Below are positions 61,175 through 64,000 of a DNA stretch of 64,000 nucleotides, in pieces; position 1 is the first letter of the stretch; the number at the start of each line of letters is the position of its first letter. Source of the stretch: JAFEBO01 sp044221315. Its GTDB lineage: Bacteria > Planctomycetota > Phycisphaerae > Phycisphaerales > UBA1924. Below the pieces are notes generated by a model that was given only the letters and a program-made list of their open reading frames with translations, ran no database searches and had not been told where the DNA came from. A program made the position numbers and the translations under genes. The DNA is taken from positions 1-64,000 of the forward strand of contig JBGAPK010000015.1 of the NCBI GenBank assembly GCA_044221315.1, written 5' to 3'.

Positions 61175-63415
61175 ATGGCTCGCACACTCACTCGCACACT
61201 CACTCGCGCTCTGGCCTGCACACTCCTCGCCGGTTTCGCGCTGCCTTGCCGGGCCCAGGTCGCCACCATCATCGTCAACGGCAACGCCCGCACCATCAAT
61301 GGCGACGCTTCCGTCTTCAACGGTGTTGGATTTCGTTCCGTTCGCGACGATGCCGCCAAGACCATCACGTTCTACTTCAAGGGAAACCTGAAAGTTGACC
61401 TTCCATTCCCCATGCGGTTTGTGGTTCAGAACGCGGACTACCCCGTCCGCTTCATCGTCGGCAACGACGCCGAGTTCCCGGGTGGCCTGCAACTTGTCGC
61501 GAGCGGCACCGCCGGTGCCGGCGCAGCAGGCGCCGCGGGTCAGGGCGGCGCAGTCTCGATCGGCCTCAATGGCGACGACATTGGGTCGGCACCCGCAGGT
61601 GGCGAGGGCGGAAGTGCCAACTGCCTCAATATTGTGAGCTATGCGCAGAACGGGGAGGATGGATACCCCACCTACAGCGCCGACAACCCGCAACCGGGAA
61701 AGCCAGGCGCCGCAGGAGGCGACGGCGGCCTTGGCATCAACCAACCCGCCCTGAATGGCGGCAACGGCCTGGGCGGCAGCGCCGGAGCGGGCGGTCCAGA
61801 GAAAGCACGTGTTTCTGTAGAGGGGGTTGCTTCGGGCGGTGAGGCTGGGAGTTTCGGGTATTACATCGGCTCCAACGGCGGAAATGGACAAGGCGGCTAT
61901 TTCGGACCACATCAGAATCCCTCGAATCCGGGCGGCAACGGCGGCGACGCGACCAATCCCTTCAACCCGTTGAAGAACTCGCTCTCCGCCATCCTGATCG
62001 CCGGCAACGGCGGCGGAGGTGGAGCAGGAGGCGGAGGAGGGGGCCCAGGCAACGGCGGCGAGGGCGGCACTCGAGGCGGCGCAGGCGGAGGTGGCGGCTC
62101 AACGTCGTGCGACAACGGCGGCAGAGGGGGAAATGGGGGCACCGCAGGCGGCGGTCGCCCCGGCGGCAACAGCGGCGCGGGCGGAAACGGACAGCCCGGC
62201 GGGGCCGGCGGCGGCGCGATCGAGTTCACCGCACTCGGCAAGTTGACCGTTGGCAGCGGTGCGTTTGATGCGTCCGGCCAGAGCGCCTCGGGCACGCGGA
62301 ACTCGGGAACAGCCGGACTGCCCGGAACATTCGGCTACGGCGGCGGGCCTGGTCAACCGGGCCAGAAGGTGAACACACCAGCAGGCAACGGTGGCAACGG
62401 CGGCAATGGCGGCAACGGCGGCAATAGCGGAAGTGGCGGCGATGGTGGAACCGGCGGTCTGGGAACGGGCGGATCGGGCGGCACGATCTTCCTCTCCGCG
62501 ACGGAAATGAATGTCACTGCGTCGTACACCGTGCTAGGCGGTTCGAACACCGCGGGGCTGCCGCCGGCGGATACAGGGCGCATGGTTGTTTCGTACAACC
62601 ACGCAATCGCCGGGCAGTTCAGCGCCAATCCAGAGACCAACAACGGACCGTTGCTCACGCTGCCGGGTATGGTGCCCGAGGCCTCGCAGGCTTCGCCCTA
62701 CGTCAGCGGAGGCCCGACCGTCCCGTACATCGCCGGGCTGGCGGGTGGTGCGGCGGTGGCGGGCGTGATCCCGGGCTTGAGAGCCACAACACTCGTGAAC
62801 CCCGCGTCGCTGCCTCCGAACACGGTTGCGGCGCTTCTGATGCTGAACACCGATGTTCCCGGCATCACCTACGACAAGAACAAGTACTGCGCCCTGCTGT
62901 TCCTCAACTACAACCCGAGCCCGGAGTCTCAGCTCCTGTTCATGGGTGTCGGCGGGGCTCAGTACGCAAACGCTCTCAATACCTATGGCTGGGCGAATGA
63001 CGCTCGTTTCGGTGGAACCTTCGGACCGCAGATCATCCAGGTGCTGGGCGATGCGGTGTATGTCACGCTCGTTCCGGTCGCGCAACCTAATCAGAACGTG
63101 GCGAGGGTCGGCGGCTACTTCCGCAATGCCACGAACACAGATGTTGAGTTGCTCATCGCCGACAGCACCGCGTTCGGCGTGGGGACGAGCAAGATGCTGA
63201 CGGTGCAGCGGAAGGTGTGCGTCGGCGACTTCAATGGCGACGGTGTGGTGGATGATGCCGATTTCTCGATCTTCGTTGTTGGGTACAACATTCTCGACTG
63301 TGCCGACGGTTCGATGCCGGCGGGCTGCCCGGCGGACATCACGAGGGATGGGTTTGTGGATGACACGGACTTTTCGAAGTTTGTGGTGGGGTATGACGCC
63401 TTGGTGTGTCCGTGA
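61175..63415 (+). CDS. Glycine-rich secreted protein with dockerin-like tag (copy 2)
   Basis: A 746-residue paralogue of the previous gene; AAGGGGA precedes the ATG. The N-terminal half repeats RSVRDDAAKTITFYFKGN, VRFIVGNDAEFPGGL and the Gly-rich core (GGNGGGGGAGGGG, GGNSGAGGNGQPGG). The globular part includes GGPTVPYIAGLAGGAAVAG and a YGWANDARFGGTFGPQ segment. The tag has loops DFNGDGVVDDADF and DITRDGFVDDTDF around LDCADGSMPAGCP. The stop is followed within a few bases by an octamer repeat. Confidence 0.85.
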   Translation: MARTLTRTLTRALACTLLAGFALPCRAQVATIIVNGNARTINGDASVFNGVGFRSVRDDAAKTITFYFKGNLKVDLPFPMRFVVQNADYPVRFIVGNDAEFPGGLQLVASGTAGAGAAGAAGQGGAVSIGLNGDDIGSAPAGGEGGSANCLNIVSYAQNGEDGYPTYSADNPQPGKPGAAGGDGGLGINQPALNGGNGLGGSAGAGGPEKARVSVEGVASGGEAGSFGYYIGSNGGNGQGGYFGPHQNPSNPGGNGGDATNPFNPLKNSLSAILIAGNGGGGGAGGGGGGPGNGGEGGTRGGAGGGGGSTSCDNGGRGGNGGTAGGGRPGGNSGAGGNGQPGGAGGGAIEFTALGKLTVGSGAFDASGQSASGTRNSGTAGLPGTFGYGGGPGQPGQKVNTPAGNGGNGGNGGNGGNSGSGGDGGTGGLGTGGSGGTIFLSATEMNVTASYTVLGGSNTAGLPPADTGRMVVSYNHAIAGQFSANPETNNGPLLTLPGMVPEASQASPYVSGGPTVPYIAGLAGGAAVAGVIPGLRATTLVNPASLPPNTVAALLMLNTDVPGITYDKNKYCALLFLNYNPSPESQLLFMGVGGAQYANALNTYGWANDARFGGTFGPQIIQVLGDAVYVTLVPVAQPNQNVARVGGYFRNATNTDVELLIADSTAFGVGTSKMLTVQRKVCVGDFNGDGVVDDADFSIFVVGYNILDCADGSMPAGCPADITRDGFVDDTDFSKFVVGYDALVCP

Positions 63416-63420
63416 GGAGA

Positions 63421-63484
63421 GGTGTCGGGGTGTGAAGGGGCAGAGGGGCAGAGGGGCAGAGGGGCAGAGGGGCAGAGGGGCAGA
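63421..63484. repeat. Octanucleotide repeats after Gly-rich gene 2
   Basis: A short AGGTGTCG/GGGTGTGA run (63420-63436), the same unit type as in dus, abuts six copies of GGGGCAGA (63437-63484). It begins four bases after the stop codon at 63413-63415. Confidence 0.88.
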
Positions 63485-63499
63485 GGGTATAGAAACGAA

Positions 63500-63535
63500 A
63501 GACCCGGGCCGACGCGAGAGCGACGGCCCGGGTCT
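63500..63535 (-). terminator. Terminator for a lost minus-strand gene
   Basis: AGACCCGGGCCG / CGGCCCGGGTCT stem (12 bp) followed on the minus strand by TTTCGTTTCTATA. It lies just downstream of the minus-strand fragment at 63569. Confidence 0.7.
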
Positions 63536-63568
63536 ATTCCGGGATTTGGGACTGTCGCCACGGAGCGT

Positions 63569-63708
63569 TTAGCGGGCGGCTGCCGCGGCCTGGGAGGTGG
63601 GCTGGGATGCGAGGCCCTTGGCGAGGACGAGTTGGAGGGCGGTCTTGCGGTCGAGGGGGGAGAGAGATGTGTCGGCGTCGAGGTGGCTGATTACTTTGGC
63701 GGCGTCGC
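63569..63708 (-). pseudogene. C-terminal fragment of a minus-strand gene
   Basis: A frame of about 45 residues ending at TAA (63569) reads ...RDAAKVISHLDADTS...LDRKTALQLVLAKGLAS and a Gln/Ala-rich tail. It has coding-like codon use and a proper terminator downstream, but stops abruptly at about 63708 where a different gene's tail begins. The parent gene is not recognised. Confidence 0.5.
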
Positions 63709-63846
63709 GGCTCGTACAACGCCCTGGTCTGCGACGACCCGGCCGTGCCCGCCGGCTGTCCGTCGGACTTCAACCGCGACCAGTTGGTGGAGGACGCGGA
63801 CTTTTCGATCTTTGTCGTCGCGTACAACGCATTGCTCTGCCCGTAG
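63709..63846 (+). pseudogene. Orphan dockerin-like tag fragment
   Basis: A plus-strand frame giving SYNALVCDDPAVPAGCPSDF, then NRDQLVEDADFSIFVVAYNA and LLCP, ending at TAG (63844-63846). It is the last half of the dockerin-like tag (one complete EF-hand loop plus the Cys linker) with no protein in front of it. It starts exactly where the minus-strand fragment stops. Confidence 0.75.
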
Positions 63847-63891
63847 AGGTGCGCTGGTGGGCAGGGACCGACAGGGTGGGCTTGAGACCCT

Positions 63892-63916
63892 GCCGGCGGC
63901 CGCGAGAGCCGCCGGC
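63892..63916 (+). terminator. Hairpin after tag fragment
   Basis: GCCGGCGGC / GCCGCCGGC stem (9 bp, 7-base loop) without a T run; weak terminator candidate for the fragment at 63709. Confidence 0.4.
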
Positions 63917-64000
63917 CCGACCGGTTTCTGACGGGACGGACTCCCCCGGTTGGGAGAATTCTTTCCCAGCGGATTTCGGCGGTATCAGGGAAAAGGACCT
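63917..64000. other. Right edge of window
   Basis: Last 84 bases, no gene seen; the purine-rich end (GGGAAAAGGAC) could be a ribosome binding site for a gene beyond the window. Confidence 0.3.

Noticed and set aside
63437..63484. Tandem array considered as a CRISPR
   Set aside because: Units are only 8 bp with no spacers; it is a simple sequence repeat.

Overview
The window is a high-GC (roughly 65-68%) bacterial chromosome segment that looks like a member of the Phycisphaerae (Planctomycetota). The evidence is the mix of gene families: secreted proteins ending in a double EF-hand, dockerin-like tag, a run of PEP-CTERM proteins with a VPAPG...RRRR tail, TIGR02999-like ECF sigma factors paired with Ser/Thr kinase-TPR proteins, many small lipoproteins, and a deoxyhypusine-synthase-family enzyme. 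No rRNA, tRNA or CRISPR array was recognised.

Layout. 1-9.1 kb: housekeeping genes (pdxH, rlmN), a frame-disrupted exported protein, a membrane-anchored SPFH protein, a BshC-like hypothetical, a GT2 glycosyltransferase and a first porin. 9.3-13.5 kb: a second, paralogous porin transcribed away from a PhoB/PhoR-type two-component system, which suggests phosphate-responsive outer-membrane uptake. 13.6-20 kb: a lipoprotein, PhoH, a PgpH-type HD phosphodiesterase, a tRNA-dihydrouridine synthase split by an octanucleotide repeat, a MOSC protein and a small lipoprotein. 20-28.7 kb: a coiled-coil membrane protein, a Fe3+-type solute-binding lipoprotein, a secreted fibre-like protein, Fpg/MutM, a lipoprotein and an M24 peptidase. 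28.8-39.2 kb: five secreted proteins with the dockerin-like tag (two beta-propeller-like, two jelly-roll-like, one Ig-array), interrupted by the deoxyhypusine-synthase homologue and by the remnant of an ECF sigma/kinase locus. 39.4-43.6 kb: a tandem array of five paralogous PEP-CTERM proteins plus a sixth unrelated one. 43.8-52.4 kb: a zinc-ribbon membrane protein, a SAM methyltransferase, a second SPFH protein, a double-FKBP prolyl isomerase, a Nudix hydrolase and another tagged secreted protein. 52.6-54.9 kb: a small island with an IS110-type transposase and a lower-GC HEPN-like gene. 55-58.5 kb: an intact ECF sigma plus Ser/Thr kinase-TPR operon. 58.6-64 kb: two large glycine-rich tagged secreted proteins, then a junction where two gene fragments meet.

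The main themes are cell-surface and secreted proteins carrying one of two C-terminal sorting tags, signal transduction (Pho system, ECF/STPK), and envelope uptake. The signals most worth following are the octanucleotide repeat inside the dihydrouridine synthase (one extra unit would restore the frame), the dispersed octamer repeats sitting directly after stop codons, the collapsed sigma/kinase locus, the IS110 element with a structured upstream region that could encode a bridge RNA, and the shared four-cysteine double-EF-hand tag on nine loci.
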